Assembly (NCBI GenBank): GCA_947630865.1 | Contig: CANRJE010000001.1 | Coordinates: 1-54,734 of the forward strand | Origin: an uncultured Bacilli bacterium | GTDB taxonomy: Bacteria; Bacillota_I; Bacilli_A; RF39; UBA660 | Direction: 5' to 3' | DNA: 54,734 nucleotides | Shown: positions 7,280-16,678 of the stretch, one piece after another | Layout: each line of letters opens with the position of its first letter | Position numbering within the stretch: position 1 is the stretch's first letter | The notes under the pieces: model-generated | Told to the model about the DNA's origin: nothing | Databases searched by the model: none | Seen by the model: the letters and a program-made list of their open reading frames with translations, nothing else | Made by a program: the position numbers and the translations under genes

Positions 7280-8582
7280 GTCTTGTTGGACCACGATAAA
7301 TTAAAGTAGCTTCTCTTATATTATCTATTTCAAAAATTCGCATCATAATACGAGCAAGTCCTACTCCATATCCACCATGAGGAGGACAGCCATATTGAAA
7401 GAAGTCAGTATAGAATTTTAAGTCATCAGGATTGATGCCTTTTTCTTTTATTTGTTTAATTAAAATATCTGGGCGATGTTCTCTTTGAGCACCACTAGTA
7501 ATCTCAATTCCTTTAAAAATTAAATCATATGTTTGGGTAACACCATTTTCATCTTTCATAACATAAAAACTTCTAGCACTATAAGGATAATTTGTAATGA
7601 AAACGAAATCACTTTTATATTTTTGCTTTACATATTTACTTATTAATTCTTCTTCATGGCGATCCATGTCTTCTTCTTGTTCTCCAACATAATGAAATTC
7701 ATCCTGAATAATTTTTTTAGCATCATAGAAATTAATTCTTGGAAATTTTTCTTTAGTATCACTTACTTCAACATGGAATACTTCTTTTATTCTTTCGCCA
7801 TATTTTTCTTTTAATGCACTCATAAAATATCTAATCCATTCTTCTTCACTATCCATTACTTCAGAAACACTATCAATCCAAGATATCTCTGAATCAATCA
7901 TCAATATTTCACTAGCATGATAACTAGTGTGAGAATTTTCAGCTCGGAATACAGGTCCTATTTCAAAAACTTTATCAAAACCTGAAGACATTGTCATTTG
8001 TTTATAAAATTGAGGTGATTGAGATAAAGCAGCCTCATGTCCAAAGTAATCAAGTTTAAAGGTTTCAGCTCCACTTTCTGCAGCTTTAGCACTTATCTTT
8101 GGAGTATGGATTTCTTTAAAACCATTGTTAATCCAATACTCACGCATCTTAGCTTCAATAAATGTTTGACATTCAAATAATAAATTATTCTCGTCTCTCC
8201 TTAAATCTAAAAAACGATAATCAAGTCTTGTTTCTCTTAAAGAATTATCTCGACTTTTATAATCATATGGAAGCTCATTAGCTGACTTACTTGTAATAAT
8301 TATTTTTGTTGGTATTATTTCCATACCATTTAATTTAACACTTGGACTATCAAGTAATTTTCCATAAACTGTAACAGTACTTTCAGCAGTTAAATCTTCT
8401 ATGCTATCAATTATTTCTTTATTTTCATCATTTCTTTCAATTGTCACTTGGACTTTACCTGTTGAATCCCTTAAAATAATAAAGATAACATATTGTAATG
8501 ACCTAATCTTATCAACAAAACCACGAAATTCAATATCGCTTCCTAATTTTTCTTTTAAATCTTTTACATATAAAGTTTTCAT
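7269..8582 (-). CDS. aspS: Aspartyl-tRNA synthetase, short archaeal-type
   Basis: This enzyme charges tRNA with aspartate. It has an N-terminal OB-fold anticodon domain (about 1-105) and a class II catalytic core with motif 2 (VFRAENSHTSYH) and motif 3 (GGYGVGLARIMMR). At 437 residues it lacks the bacterial GAD insertion of the ~590-residue AspRS, so it is the archaeal/eukaryotic type, often non-discriminating and able to make Asp-tRNA-Asn. Whether it is non-discriminating here is inferred. The ATG at 8582 has AGGAGGAAG five bases upstream and is preferred over 8597. Its 3' end overlaps the convergent regulator gene by 11 bases. Confidence 0.93.
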   Translation of the reverse strand: MKTLYVKDLKEKLGSDIEFRGFVDKIRSLQYVIFIILRDSTGKVQVTIERNDENKEIIDSIEDLTAESTVTVYGKLLDSPSVKLNGMEIIPTKIIITSKSANELPYDYKSRDNSLRETRLDYRFLDLRRDENNLLFECQTFIEAKMREYWINNGFKEIHTPKISAKAAESGAETFKLDYFGHEAALSQSPQFYKQMTMSSGFDKVFEIGPVFRAENSHTSYHASEILMIDSEISWIDSVSEVMDSEEEWIRYFMSALKEKYGERIKEVFHVEVSDTKEKFPRINFYDAKKIIQDEFHYVGEQEEDMDRHEEELISKYVKQKYKSDFVFITNYPYSARSFYVMKDENGVTQTYDLIFKGIEITSGAQREHRPDILIKQIKEKGINPDDLKFYTDFFQYGCPPHGGYGVGLARIMMRIFEIDNIREATLIYRGPTRLNP

Positions 8583-8599
8583 TTTCTTCCTCCTCATAA

Positions 8600-8785
8600 A
8601 AAAACTCTAATCATAAGGACTTAATATTTAAGCGGTACCACCTTATTTCATAGAGTTTATGCACTTTATTAGTCTATAACGTAACTACTCGTTTGTCTAC
8701 AATTTAATGTCTTCATTAAGCTATCTTATTAGTTTTCACCTGCCACTAACTCTCTTTAAAGAATTACTTAATTACTCTTTTAAAT
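8600..8785 (-). promoter_or_regulatory. T-box riboswitch leader of aspS
   Basis: The conserved T-box sequence GGTGGTACCGC is read on the minus strand (core 8634-8642). Upstream is the stem I signature AGAGAGTTAGTGGCAGGTGAAAAC written in short pieces: AGAGAGTTAG then GGCAGGTGAAAAC. The terminator stem pairs AAACTCTA with TAGAGTTT (about 8602-8658), with inner TAAGG/CCTTA and then seven T. A GAC triplet (Asp codon) in GAAGAC near the base of stem I is the likely specifier. Uncharged tRNA-Asp would stabilise the antiterminator and raise aspS expression. Confidence 0.92.
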
Positions 8786-8801
8786 CTAACAATATATGAA
8801 T

Positions 8802-8830
8802 ATATTAAGTTATTTATTTAATTTTGTCAA
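8802..8830 (-). promoter_or_regulatory. Sigma-A promoter of the aspS T-box transcript
   Basis: Perfect -35 TTGACA (8825-8830), 17-base spacer, -10 TAATAT (8802-8807), just upstream of the T-box stem I. Confidence 0.85.
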
Positions 8831-8860
8831 TTATTTAAAGAGAAATTTCAAAAAAATTAG

Positions 8861-8880
8861 AAAAAAAGAAATGATTTCTC
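8861..8880 (-). terminator. Terminator downstream of greA
   Basis: A short AGAAA/TTTCT hairpin is followed on the minus strand by seven T, just after the greA stop. The stem is weak. Confidence 0.55.
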
Positions 8881-8885
8881 ATCTC

Positions 8886-9353
8886 TTAGGCAATTGAAGT
8901 AATTTCAATTTGATAAACACCATTTGGACTATTAACGTCAACGATGTCTCCAACTTTTCTATTTAATAATGCTTGAGCAATTGGACTTTCATTAGAAATT
9001 TTACTAGCAAATGGGTCGGCTTCTTGACTACCAACAATTTGATATTCATCTTCCTCACCATCATCAACATATTTAATTTTAACAGTATTTCCAATGCTTA
9101 CTTTGCTATTATCAACATTTTCAATTATTGAAACATTTTCCATTATTTGTTCAATTTTACTAATTCTTCCTTCAAGTTCAGCTTGTTCGTTTCTAGCAGC
9201 ATCATATTCAGCATTTTCAGATAAATCTCCTAAAGCTCTTGCTTCCTTTATAGCTTTTATATTAGCTGGTCTTTTTATATTTATTAATTCATCTAATTCT
9301 TTTTTTAATTCTTCATATCCTTCTTGCGTTAAATAAACAGTTTTCTTTGTCAT
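8886..9353 (-). CDS. greA: Transcription elongation factor GreA
   Basis: GreA binds RNA polymerase's secondary channel and stimulates cleavage of backtracked RNA. The N-terminal coiled coil (about 1-75) contains ARALGDLSENAEYDAAR with the acidic tip, followed by the C-terminal FKBP-like domain (GNTVKIKYV, SPIAQALLNRKVGD). At 155 residues it is full length. It stands just downstream of the trhP genes, as in Bacillus, but has its own strong promoter. Confidence 0.97.
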   Translation of the reverse strand: MTKKTVYLTQEGYEELKKELDELINIKRPANIKAIKEARALGDLSENAEYDAARNEQAELEGRISKIEQIMENVSIIENVDNSKVSIGNTVKIKYVDDGEEDEYQIVGSQEADPFASKISNESPIAQALLNRKVGDIVDVNSPNGVYQIEITSIA

Positions 9354-9380
9354 AACACACCTCCATTAAATTATTAATTC

Positions 9381-9409
9381 ATTATAGTATAATTACCATG
9401 AAAAGTCAA
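9381..9409 (-). promoter_or_regulatory. Sigma-A promoter of greA
   Basis: -35 TTGACT (9404-9409), 17-base spacer, -10 TATAAT (9381-9386), 28 bases upstream of the greA start codon. Confidence 0.85.
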
Positions 9410-9479
9410 GGTAAATAGAATAATTGTTTATTTATAAATAATATATTTAATTATATGCTAGATTTAAATATTATGCTAA

Positions 9480-10655
9480 TTAATCTAAATATTTTTTACG
9501 AAGCATGGAAAATTTTGGTAAATCAAAGTCAATTTTTATTTTTAAAATACTATCAGCTTGATTAGCAACAGTAATTTCTTCCATTTTTTCATTATATAAA
9601 TTATCAACTTTATAATTTATTATGTCCATATTAGGAGTAATAATTTCTATTTCATCACCTAATTTAAAGTAATTTCGTTGATTAATAGTATATAAATGAT
9701 TATCTTTATCGATTACTATTCCTAAATAATCTTGATTTGATGATTCTTGTCTTCCAGTATAATATTGATCAGTTAAATCTGCTTCTTTGAAATAAAAATG
9801 TGTACTATTATCACGATTGGCAACTCTTCCTAAAATTTTTAATTCTTTTTCTAATAAATCATCAGTTAATTTATTATCATATATAGCATCAATTATTCTT
9901 CTATAAGATGATAAAACAACTGCTAGATAGAAAGGAGAACGCATTCGTCCTTCAATTTTAAAACTTTTAACACCTATTTCAATTAAATCTTTAATGTATG
10001 AAGCCATATTAAGATCTTTAACTGCCATTGAAAATTTTTCATCTTCTTCATTAATATCAAAACAAAAACGACATATTTGAGCACATCCGCCACGATTAGA
10101 ATCTCGATTCGTAAAATAATTGGATAATACACAACGACCACTTACAAAAGTACACATCGCTCCATGAATAAATACTTCAATATCAACTCCGGTTTTTTCA
10201 ATTATTTTTTTAATATCATCACGACTAACTTCACGAGCTAAAACGACTCTATCAATATGCTCTTGTTTTAAAAAGAGAACACTTTGATAATTAGTAATAC
10301 TAGCTTGTGTACTTAAATGTACTTCAACCGAGAAATTACTCTTAATATAACGAACTAAAAATAAATCACTTACAATAAAAGCATCTATTCCTAAATCTAC
10401 TACATTTTTTATATAATCATAAACACCTTCAATATCTTCATTATGAAAAACAATATTTAAAGCTAAATAAACTTTTTTACCTAATTTATGTGCAAAATCA
10501 CAACCTTCTTTTATATCTTCAAAGTTAAAATTACTAGCATTAGCACGTAGACTATAATCTTTTCCTCCAATATAAATAGCATCAGCTCCATAAATACAAG
10601 CAATTTTTAATCTTTCTAAATCACCAGCTGGTGATAATAATTCAACACGTTCCAT
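9480..10655 (-). CDS. U32-family tRNA hydroxylation protein (TrhP2-like)
   Basis: U32-family protein annotated as a collagenase-like peptidase; in Bacillus the two paralogues here make 5-hydroxyuridine at tRNA position 34. The TIM-barrel start ELLSPAGDLERLKIA is typical. The GAMC...GRC...GGCAQICRFC segment supplies the iron-sulfur-type cysteines (about residues 160-195), and a C-terminal beta domain follows. At 391 residues it corresponds to Bacillus YrrO. It follows the smaller paralogue with no gap, and the whole block matches the Bacillus yrrK-yrrO order, which supports tRNA modification over proteolysis. Confidence 0.85.
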   Translation of the reverse strand: MERVELLSPAGDLERLKIACIYGADAIYIGGKDYSLRANASNFNFEDIKEGCDFAHKLGKKVYLALNIVFHNEDIEGVYDYIKNVVDLGIDAFIVSDLFLVRYIKSNFSVEVHLSTQASITNYQSVLFLKQEHIDRVVLAREVSRDDIKKIIEKTGVDIEVFIHGAMCTFVSGRCVLSNYFTNRDSNRGGCAQICRFCFDINEEDEKFSMAVKDLNMASYIKDLIEIGVKSFKIEGRMRSPFYLAVVLSSYRRIIDAIYDNKLTDDLLEKELKILGRVANRDNSTHFYFKEADLTDQYYTGRQESSNQDYLGIVIDKDNHLYTINQRNYFKLGDEIEIITPNMDIINYKVDNLYNEKMEEITVANQADSILKIKIDFDLPKFSMLRKKYLD

Positions 10656-11513
10656 TTACTTCACCTTATAGATAGTCTTTCGAAAGAAAAATCCATCATT
10701 ATCCCCTATTAAATTAGAAACTTCTGAAATTAATTTTTCATTCTCAATTTTCTCTTCTAAATTATCATGATATAATTCTAATATTTTTAAAAATAAAGTA
10801 TCTTCTACTAAGTTGTTATCAAGAACAGCATAGTTAATTTTATCTTTAAGCATTGTAAACGCTTTAGTTCCATTTAATATTTCATAAGTCAAAATATTTG
10901 TACCAATTTTATCTTCTTTTATATAATACTTATCATTTTGTCCTTTTTCTTTGATAACATTTAAGTCTTTCGTTTTCTTTTTCTTTATATATTCATAATA
11001 ATTGCTAATTAATTTTCGCTTAGAATGTGAAATAATTGGGTGTCCAATAAAATATGCTATTAAATTGATATTTGTCTTTCCGCTTATCTCTTCTATTTCA
11101 CTTTCAGTTATTTCACTACTTAAAAAAGCATATTTACAATCATGCTCTAAATAATAATTACAGATATTATAATTTGTTATTAAATGATTAGCATGGATAC
11201 CTAAATTTAAATTAAGTTTTAATCTTTGAACAATTTCTAAAATACTTAAATCATAAAACATAATTCCTTGAATAGATAATTGACTTAATTCTTTTAATTT
11301 TTCTTCTAAATCAAATAGGTCATCATTAAAAATATTTTTATTAATTGCTACAAATAATTCAATATTTGGATACTTATTTAATAACTGTTTTATTTCTTCT
11401 AAACTTAAATCATGGTAATTAACACTATAATCCTTTAAACCTATAATAAAAGAATTAGTAAATTTTAAATAATTTTCTAATTCTTTTTTATTTAAACTTA
11501 CTAACAATTTCAT
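10656..11513 (-). CDS. Small U32-family paralogue (TrhP1/YrrN-like)
   Basis: A 285-residue, divergent U32 TIM-barrel-like protein without the cysteine cluster of its neighbour. The position between trmR and the larger U32 gene matches Bacillus yrrN, whose product works in tRNA wobble-uridine hydroxylation. The ATG at 11513 lies right after the trmR stop (TAGTATG) and is preferred; an upstream in-frame alternative start at 11540 would overlap trmR. Sequence similarity visible by eye is modest, so the call rests partly on synteny. Confidence 0.7.
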   Translation of the reverse strand: MKLLVSLNKKELENYLKFTNSFIIGLKDYSVNYHDLSLEEIKQLLNKYPNIELFVAINKNIFNDDLFDLEEKLKELSQLSIQGIMFYDLSILEIVQRLKLNLNLGIHANHLITNYNICNYYLEHDCKYAFLSSEITESEIEEISGKTNINLIAYFIGHPIISHSKRKLISNYYEYIKKKKTKDLNVIKEKGQNDKYYIKEDKIGTNILTYEILNGTKAFTMLKDKINYAVLDNNLVEDTLFLKILELYHDNLEEKIENEKLISEVSNLIGDNDGFFFRKTIYKVK

Positions 11514-11514
11514 A

Positions 11515-12099
11515 CTATCCCCGTCTTTCTGTAACTGCAATACCGTCTCCTATTTGATAGATAGTTGTTTTATATAACATGTGATTTTCTAAAAAATATG
11601 TATAATCTTTAATTTTTCTAACTAATCCTAAAATATTCTTACTTGGAATTTCTTCTTCTGGCATATCAACATATCCATGAAAACTCATATTATCAGTTAT
11701 AATATAACCATTCATAGATAAATTACCTTCAAATTGTTCAAAGATTGCTTTATTTTGACCTTTAGCAGCATCAATAAAAATCAAATCAAATTCATCTTCT
11801 AAATGAACATTTAAAGCATCATTAAAAATTAAAGTAATTCTGTCTTCCAATTCAAACTTTTTGATATTTTTTAACGCTTCCATATATCTTGCTTCATCAC
11901 GTTCAATTGTTGTTACATGGATATTTTCATTAACTTTTGCCATCTCTATAGCTGAATAACCTATTGCTGTTCCTATTTCTAAAATATTTTTACTTTGCTT
12001 TTTAGCAATAAAAGTCGTTAGAAATTCAATTCCTTCATCATTCATAATTGGAATATTATTAATTGTAGCATATTCTTTTAACTCTTTTATATTAGCCAT
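11515..12099 (-). CDS. trmR: tRNA 5-hydroxyuridine O-methyltransferase (TrmR/YrrM-like)
   Basis: A SAM-dependent class I methyltransferase of the caffeoyl-CoA O-methyltransferase fold, 194 residues. The SAM-binding loop is ILEIGTAIGYSAIEMA (about 36-51), the acidic loop TTIERD is about 62-67, and the metal/substrate aspartate lies in LIFIDAAKGQ. In Bacillus TrmR methylates the ho5U34 made by the TrhP proteins to mo5U34, and those genes follow directly here. The three form a complete wobble-uridine modification set. Confidence 0.85.
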   Translation of the reverse strand: MANIKELKEYATINNIPIMNDEGIEFLTTFIAKKQSKNILEIGTAIGYSAIEMAKVNENIHVTTIERDEARYMEALKNIKKFELEDRITLIFNDALNVHLEDEFDLIFIDAAKGQNKAIFEQFEGNLSMNGYIITDNMSFHGYVDMPEEEIPSKNILGLVRKIKDYTYFLENHMLYKTTIYQIGDGIAVTERRG

Positions 12100-12108
12100 A
12101 TAATCTCC

Positions 12109-13185
12109 TTAATAGCCTCCATTAACACTATTTAACTCAGCTTTTTTATTTTCAAATTCACGACTAGTCTCAAAGAAGAATGTTTCATCAGTATTAATAT
12201 TTGAAATGAAATATAAATAATTTGTATTAGCAGGACGAATACTTGCTTCAATACTTGATTTTGATACCATAGCAATTGGTCCTACTGGTAATCCTAATTT
12301 AGTAAGTACTCTAGTATTATAAGGATTATCATCATTTAATTCTGATTTCGTTAAAGGTCTTTTGTCATCAAGTTTTATACCATATCTAGCTGTTACATCA
12401 CTTCCAAGTGACATTTTGTTTTTTATTCTATTATTGAAAACACTAACAACTTTCGCTCTATCGGTTTCTTTATTTACTTCTTTTTCAGCAATAGATGCCA
12501 TAGTTAATATCTCATGAACAGATAATTTATTTATTTCAATTAATTCTTTATATGGTTCTAAAACTGTTTCCATCTGGTCAAGTAACACTTTAAATATTTC
12601 TTCAACGGTTACTTTTTTACTTCTAAACTTGTAAGTATCAGGAAATAAATATCCTTCGAGTGGATAATAGATTTTAGAATCTAAAATACTATCTGTTATA
12701 AACCAATAATCTTCTATTAAACTATTTAAATAATCTTTATCTTTTAAAACATTCATTACATCTTCTTCGGTATTTTCTGTATTGTTAGCAATAACTTTAG
12801 CAATTTCTCGCATATTAATACCTTCTTTAAAAGTTATTTGAATTTCTTCATTACTAAATGTATTACCTTTTCTTAAAATTTCAACTATTTTTTTTAAAGG
12901 CATATTTTCACTCAATTCATATGTACCTGCTTTAATATCATTAACCTGATTAAGTTTTAAATAGAAAACAAAGAATTTATCATTTTTAATTAAATTATTT
13001 TCTTTTAAAAGTTTACCTATTTTAATAGATGTCATTCCATTTTCAATTACAACTTCTTTAGTATCAGTATTTTTACTTACAGGACTAATAAAAGAACGAT
13101 ATAAAAGAAAAATTGTTACTACTAAAAATAGTAATACTAAGGATGTACTCATAGTTATTAAAATTATTTTTCGTGACGTTTTCAT
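12109..13185 (-). CDS. mltG: Endolytic murein transglycosylase
   Basis: MltG is a membrane-anchored lytic transglycosylase that cuts nascent glycan strands and sets peptidoglycan chain length. It has one N-terminal membrane helix (about 8-30), a LysM-like region, and the YceG catalytic domain with ILTMASIAEKEV containing the catalytic Glu, followed by VFNNRI and SLGSDVT. At 358 residues it is full length. It sits between yrzB and trmR, as in Bacillus. Confidence 0.95.
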   Translation of the reverse strand: MKTSRKIILITMSTSLVLLFLVVTIFLLYRSFISPVSKNTDTKEVVIENGMTSIKIGKLLKENNLIKNDKFFVFYLKLNQVNDIKAGTYELSENMPLKKIVEILRKGNTFSNEEIQITFKEGINMREIAKVIANNTENTEEDVMNVLKDKDYLNSLIEDYWFITDSILDSKIYYPLEGYLFPDTYKFRSKKVTVEEIFKVLLDQMETVLEPYKELIEINKLSVHEILTMASIAEKEVNKETDRAKVVSVFNNRIKNKMSLGSDVTARYGIKLDDKRPLTKSELNDDNPYNTRVLTKLGLPVGPIAMVSKSSIEASIRPANTNYLYFISNINTDETFFFETSREFENKKAELNSVNGGY

Positions 13186-13211
13186 AAACTACTCCTCACC
13201 ATGAAATAATT

Positions 13212-13520
13212 CTAGTCGTTGCTAGAATTATCTCCATTTTCACTTTCAGATTTTCTAATTTCTTCCTGTAATGATTCTAAAATAGTCTCAATTACTTTCC
13301 ATTCTTTTTCAGATTCTATTGGTTGTAATTCTGTTTGATCTTCACATTTTGGATCGAATATTGAAGCATATACTTGAATATTGCCATCATCATCTTTAGT
13401 GTTATCAGTATAAACTATATAACTTTTTTTTGTTTCATCACTATCAAAAGTGAACAAAACATCACATGTTATTTCCTTTCCTTCATCATTAATTACTGTA
13501 AAAGTATTCTTATCACCCAT
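13212..13520 (-). CDS. DUF1292 family protein (YrzB-like)
   Basis: A 102-residue acidic protein with the DUF1292 layout: FTVINDEGKEITCDVLFTF, YIVYTD, VYASIFDP. The function is unknown. It is almost always found between ruvX and mltG in Firmicutes, and is so here. The C-terminal ~15 residues are low-complexity Ser/Asn/Asp/Glu. Confidence 0.85.
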   Translation of the reverse strand: MGDKNTFTVINDEGKEITCDVLFTFDSDETKKSYIVYTDNTKDDDGNIQVYASIFDPKCEDQTELQPIESEKEWKVIETILESLQEEIRKSESENGDNSSND

Positions 13521-13522
13521 TT

Positions 13523-13933
13523 TTAATTCTCCTTTCTATCTAAATAAGATTGAAGTATTATTGTACTTGCAACCCCATCTACTTTCTTTTTTCTCTTTTG
13601 TCTTCTGATATCAGCTTTAATTAAAACATCATTACTGATTTTAGAAGTTAATCTTTCATCTTCCAAAACAACTTCAACTTTTAAATTATCTTCTAATTTT
13701 TTTTTAAACTCTAAGACAACTCTTGCCATATCACTTAAAGAATTATTCATGTTCTTGGGATATCCTAAAACTATTACATCAACGCCTTCTTTTTCTTTAA
13801 TTTCTTTTAAGCATTCGATTAAGTAATCATAATCCTCTTCATGTCTTATTGTTTTATAAAGTGTTGCAATAACCCCATTTGACTTACTTATTCCAAGTGT
13901 TTTAGTTCCAAGATCAAGTCCTAAATAGGTCAT
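13523..13933 (-). CDS. ruvX: Holliday junction resolvase-like protein RuvX/YqgF
   Basis: An RNase H-like fold nuclease, implicated in pre-16S rRNA 5' maturation and Holliday-junction resolution. The first catalytic Asp lies in YLGLDLGTKTLGIS (about residues 3-16), Glu in VVLEDERLTS and the last Asp in KKKVDGVAS. At 136 residues it is normal length. It is the first gene of the yrzB-mltG-trmR-trhP run, with ribosome site GGAAGTG. Confidence 0.93.
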   Translation of the reverse strand: MTYLGLDLGTKTLGISKSNGVIATLYKTIRHEEDYDYLIECLKEIKEKEGVDVIVLGYPKNMNNSLSDMARVVLEFKKKLEDNLKVEVVLEDERLTSKISNDVLIKADIRRQKRKKKVDGVASTIILQSYLDRKEN

Positions 13934-13979
13934 ATAATCACTTCCTTTTTATAATAACATTTTTTTTCTAATTTAACAA

Positions 13980-15275
13980 CTATATTTCAAGATATTCTTT
14001 TAAAGTATTCGTAATTGCCTCAACATATTTATCTTTTTCATTTAATAAAATATTTAAATTAGTAGAACTACTCATATAGCCCATTTCTAATAAATAAGCT
14101 TCACTTCCATAATTACTATTATAATAAGTATTACCTGGTTTTTTAGGATTTCGAAGGTCAACATAAGCCCCACTTACAATACCACCTGTTTCACGAATCA
14201 TAAAGTAATAAGTTGAATTAGTTGATGCTCTCTCGTATGGAGTATAACCATCTTTTTCAGCTGATTTCTTCATATCTAGAATATCTTCTGAAGTAAGTGT
14301 TCGAAGGTAAACACCTTTATCTATTTTATGTTGTTTATTAGTTGAATAAATAGTACTTGTATTTTCTACAATATTTTTAGCAAGTTCCATTGCAAAAGTT
14401 TTAGACGCATTATAAGGTATATAAACTTCTACCCCACCTTCTCCAACATTATAATAAGCTGAATTTTGATGAATCGATAAAAACATTTTGGTTCTTGTCT
14501 CATAAGCAACATTTACTCTACTTCCATCACCATAATTTGGTAAAGTTTCATCAGTTTCTCTTGTTAACTTAACCTTTAAACCTAAATTTTCTAAAGATTC
14601 TTTAAGTTTTAAAGCATAATCTAAATTCATTTTACTTTCATATTGACCATTTTTTGTTGCTCCTGGATCATCTCCTCCATGACCTGGATCAATTACAATA
14701 TCATAAACTTCTGTTGGTAATTTTTCTTTATTAGCAGTTAATCCTAAATAGTTATAGTCTTTATAAGTGTCATAATCTATTAAGATTTTTTTATTCTCGG
14801 AATTTTTGGTAATTGTATAATATTCAATCTCTGGATATTCTGTTCTATTTACTAAAGTATAATAAAGCGTTTCTACTTTTGGCTCCTCTCCTTCTTCAGT
14901 TTCAGAATCTTCTATTACTTTTTCTCCTTTTAAGAGAATAACATAGTTTCCTTCATCAATATGCTCTAAATTGATTCCTTCATTGATAACTTGATTAGTT
15001 TTAAAAGCAATTTTTCCATCTTTTTCTTCCGTTATTAAATCATATTTATATTCTTTATCAGCTTTTTTTAAAATCAAAGATAAATTTTCAGCATCTAAAG
15101 AAACTTCCCCACCTAAATTGAAAAATCTACCATACAACGTAAACGTATCAACATAGGCTTCTCCATCAATCATTTTTATGATTTTATCAAGTTCTGTTTC
15201 TTTTTGCTTTTTATCTTGAATGCTACAACCACATATTAAAATTAAAATTGTTAAAACCAAAAATATTTTTTTCAT
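13980..15275 (-). CDS. N-acetylmuramoyl-L-alanine amidase lipoprotein (Amidase_3)
   Basis: A zinc amidase that cleaves the MurNAc-L-Ala bond of peptidoglycan. The N-terminal lipoprotein signal has lipobox LILICGC (cysteine at about residue 16), followed by an ~175-residue unassigned beta-rich region. The Amidase_3 domain (about 195-431) carries zinc ligands in DPGHGG, E of YESKMN and H of SIHQNS, plus catalytic Glu in LLEMGYMS, so it looks active. It should be anchored outside the membrane. It resembles CwlD-type sporulation and growth amidases, but a specific role cannot be read from sequence. Confidence 0.92.
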   Translation of the reverse strand: MKKIFLVLTILILICGCSIQDKKQKETELDKIIKMIDGEAYVDTFTLYGRFFNLGGEVSLDAENLSLILKKADKEYKYDLITEEKDGKIAFKTNQVINEGINLEHIDEGNYVILLKGEKVIEDSETEEGEEPKVETLYYTLVNRTEYPEIEYYTITKNSENKKILIDYDTYKDYNYLGLTANKEKLPTEVYDIVIDPGHGGDDPGATKNGQYESKMNLDYALKLKESLENLGLKVKLTRETDETLPNYGDGSRVNVAYETRTKMFLSIHQNSAYYNVGEGGVEVYIPYNASKTFAMELAKNIVENTSTIYSTNKQHKIDKGVYLRTLTSEDILDMKKSAEKDGYTPYERASTNSTYYFMIRETGGIVSGAYVDLRNPKKPGNTYYNSNYGSEAYLLEMGYMSSSTNLNILLNEKDKYVEAITNTLKEYLEI

Positions 15276-15322
15276 ACTAACTCCTACCTTAGATTATACT
15301 ATATCTTTCTAAAAAAAGATAG

Positions 15323-16216
15323 TTATTCTTTTGTAATATTTTCTAAAATTTCCATAAATTCATGAGGTGGCTCTACTTGAAATTCTAAAATTTTACCAGT
15401 TCTTGGATGGGGAAATTTAATTTTATAAGAATGTAATAATTGTCCAAAATTATTATCACTTACTAGTTTAGAATATAAAGGGTCATTTACAACTGGATGA
15501 TTAATATATTTCATATGAACCCTTATCTGATGAGTTCTTCCCGTTTCTAACTTACATTCAATAAGCGTATAGTTTTTATATCTTTTTAAAACTTTGAAAT
15601 GCGTAACTGCTTTTTTACTATTTTGACTAGTAACCGTCATTTTTTCCCTATATTTAGGATCTCTTCCAATTGGAGCATCGATTGTTCCTGTTTCATGATT
15701 AAAAGTTCCATTTACTAATGCAATATAATATCTTTCAACTACTTTATCTTGAATCATTTTAGAAAGTTTATCATGAATATAATCATTTTTAGCAACTATC
15801 ATTAACCCACTTGTATCTTTATCAAGTCTATGAACTATTCCTGGTCTTATTTTATCATGACTTAAATTATATTTTCCCATTAAAGCATTAACTAGTGTAT
15901 CTTCATAATTTCCAGGAGCAGGATGCGTAACCATACCTGATTTTTTATTAATAACTAATAAATCATCATCTTCATAGATAACATCAATTTCTAAATTAGA
16001 TGGTTTTATATCTATTTCTTCTAATTCAGAATTATCTAAAATACATATTTCATCTTCAAGATTAACTTTATAATTATTGTTAACTACTTTTTCATTTACT
16101 AAAATTTTTTCATCTTTTATTAATTTCTGAATTTTACTTCGCGAATATTTGCTTTCACTTGCTAAATATTTATCGAGTCTAAATCCTTCTTTATCTATTA
16201 CTTTTATTTTTTCCAT
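15323..16216 (-). CDS. rluD: RluD-type 23S rRNA pseudouridine synthase
   Basis: Converts uridines to pseudouridine in 23S rRNA (the RluD class acts on helix 69). An N-terminal S4-like RNA-binding domain (FRLDKYLASE...RSKIQKLI, about 8-70) precedes the catalytic domain with the HRLDKDTSGLM motif and its catalytic Asp, then GRTHQIRVHMKY. The ATG at 16216 has AAAGGAT upstream; a start eight codons further up is less likely. It overlaps the end of lspA by 26 bases, as in the widespread lspA-rluD pair. Confidence 0.93.
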   Translation of the reverse strand: MEKIKVIDKEGFRLDKYLASESKYSRSKIQKLIKDEKILVNEKVVNNNYKVNLEDEICILDNSELEEIDIKPSNLEIDVIYEDDDLLVINKKSGMVTHPAPGNYEDTLVNALMGKYNLSHDKIRPGIVHRLDKDTSGLMIVAKNDYIHDKLSKMIQDKVVERYYIALVNGTFNHETGTIDAPIGRDPKYREKMTVTSQNSKKAVTHFKVLKRYKNYTLIECKLETGRTHQIRVHMKYINHPVVNDPLYSKLVSDNNFGQLLHSYKIKFPHPRTGKILEFQVEPPHEFMEILENITKE

Positions 16217-16664
16217 AAATATCCTTTCTAATAATTTCAATTAAAATTAATCCTACTCCTATAACAATAAAAGTATCAGCTAAATTAAAGATTGGAGCAT
16301 CATAAGAAAATATTTTAAAATCTAAAAAATCAACTACATTTTTATAAATAATTCTATCTAGTATATTACCAACTACCCCACCTATTAATAAACTGTAATA
16401 AATAACTTTATAATTAGTTAGTTTTTCTTTAAAAATATAATAAATTAATATTCCTAAAAAGATAATTCCTAAAATAATAAATAATATTTGCTTACCTTGA
16501 AAAAGACTAAAAGCTGCCCCATCATTTAAAACATAAGTAATATTAAAAAAATTAGGAATTAAAGTAATACTATCATATAAATTTAAATTAGTTTTAACTA
16601 AGACTTTTGATAAAATATCAATTGTTAAAAACATTATACTAAATATTAAAATTTTTCTTTTCAT
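16191..16664 (-). CDS. lspA: Lipoprotein signal peptidase (SPase II)
   Basis: A four-helix membrane aspartic protease that removes signal peptides of prolipoproteins; the window encodes several candidate substrates. The conserved NDGAAFS, GGVVGNILDR (first catalytic Asp) and FNLADTFIVIG (second catalytic Asp) motifs are present. The start is taken as the ATG at 16664 (157 residues). The promoter -10 lies at 16679-16684, so the upstream in-frame ATG at 16688 would be outside the transcript. That leaves a very short leader without a clear ribosome site. Confidence 0.92.
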   Translation of the reverse strand: MKRKILIFSIMFLTIDILSKVLVKTNLNLYDSITLIPNFFNITYVLNDGAAFSLFQGKQILFIILGIIFLGILIYYIFKEKLTNYKVIYYSLLIGGVVGNILDRIIYKNVVDFLDFKIFSYDAPIFNLADTFIVIGVGLILIEIIRKDIYGKNKSNR

Positions 16665-16678
16665 ATAATCACAAATTA

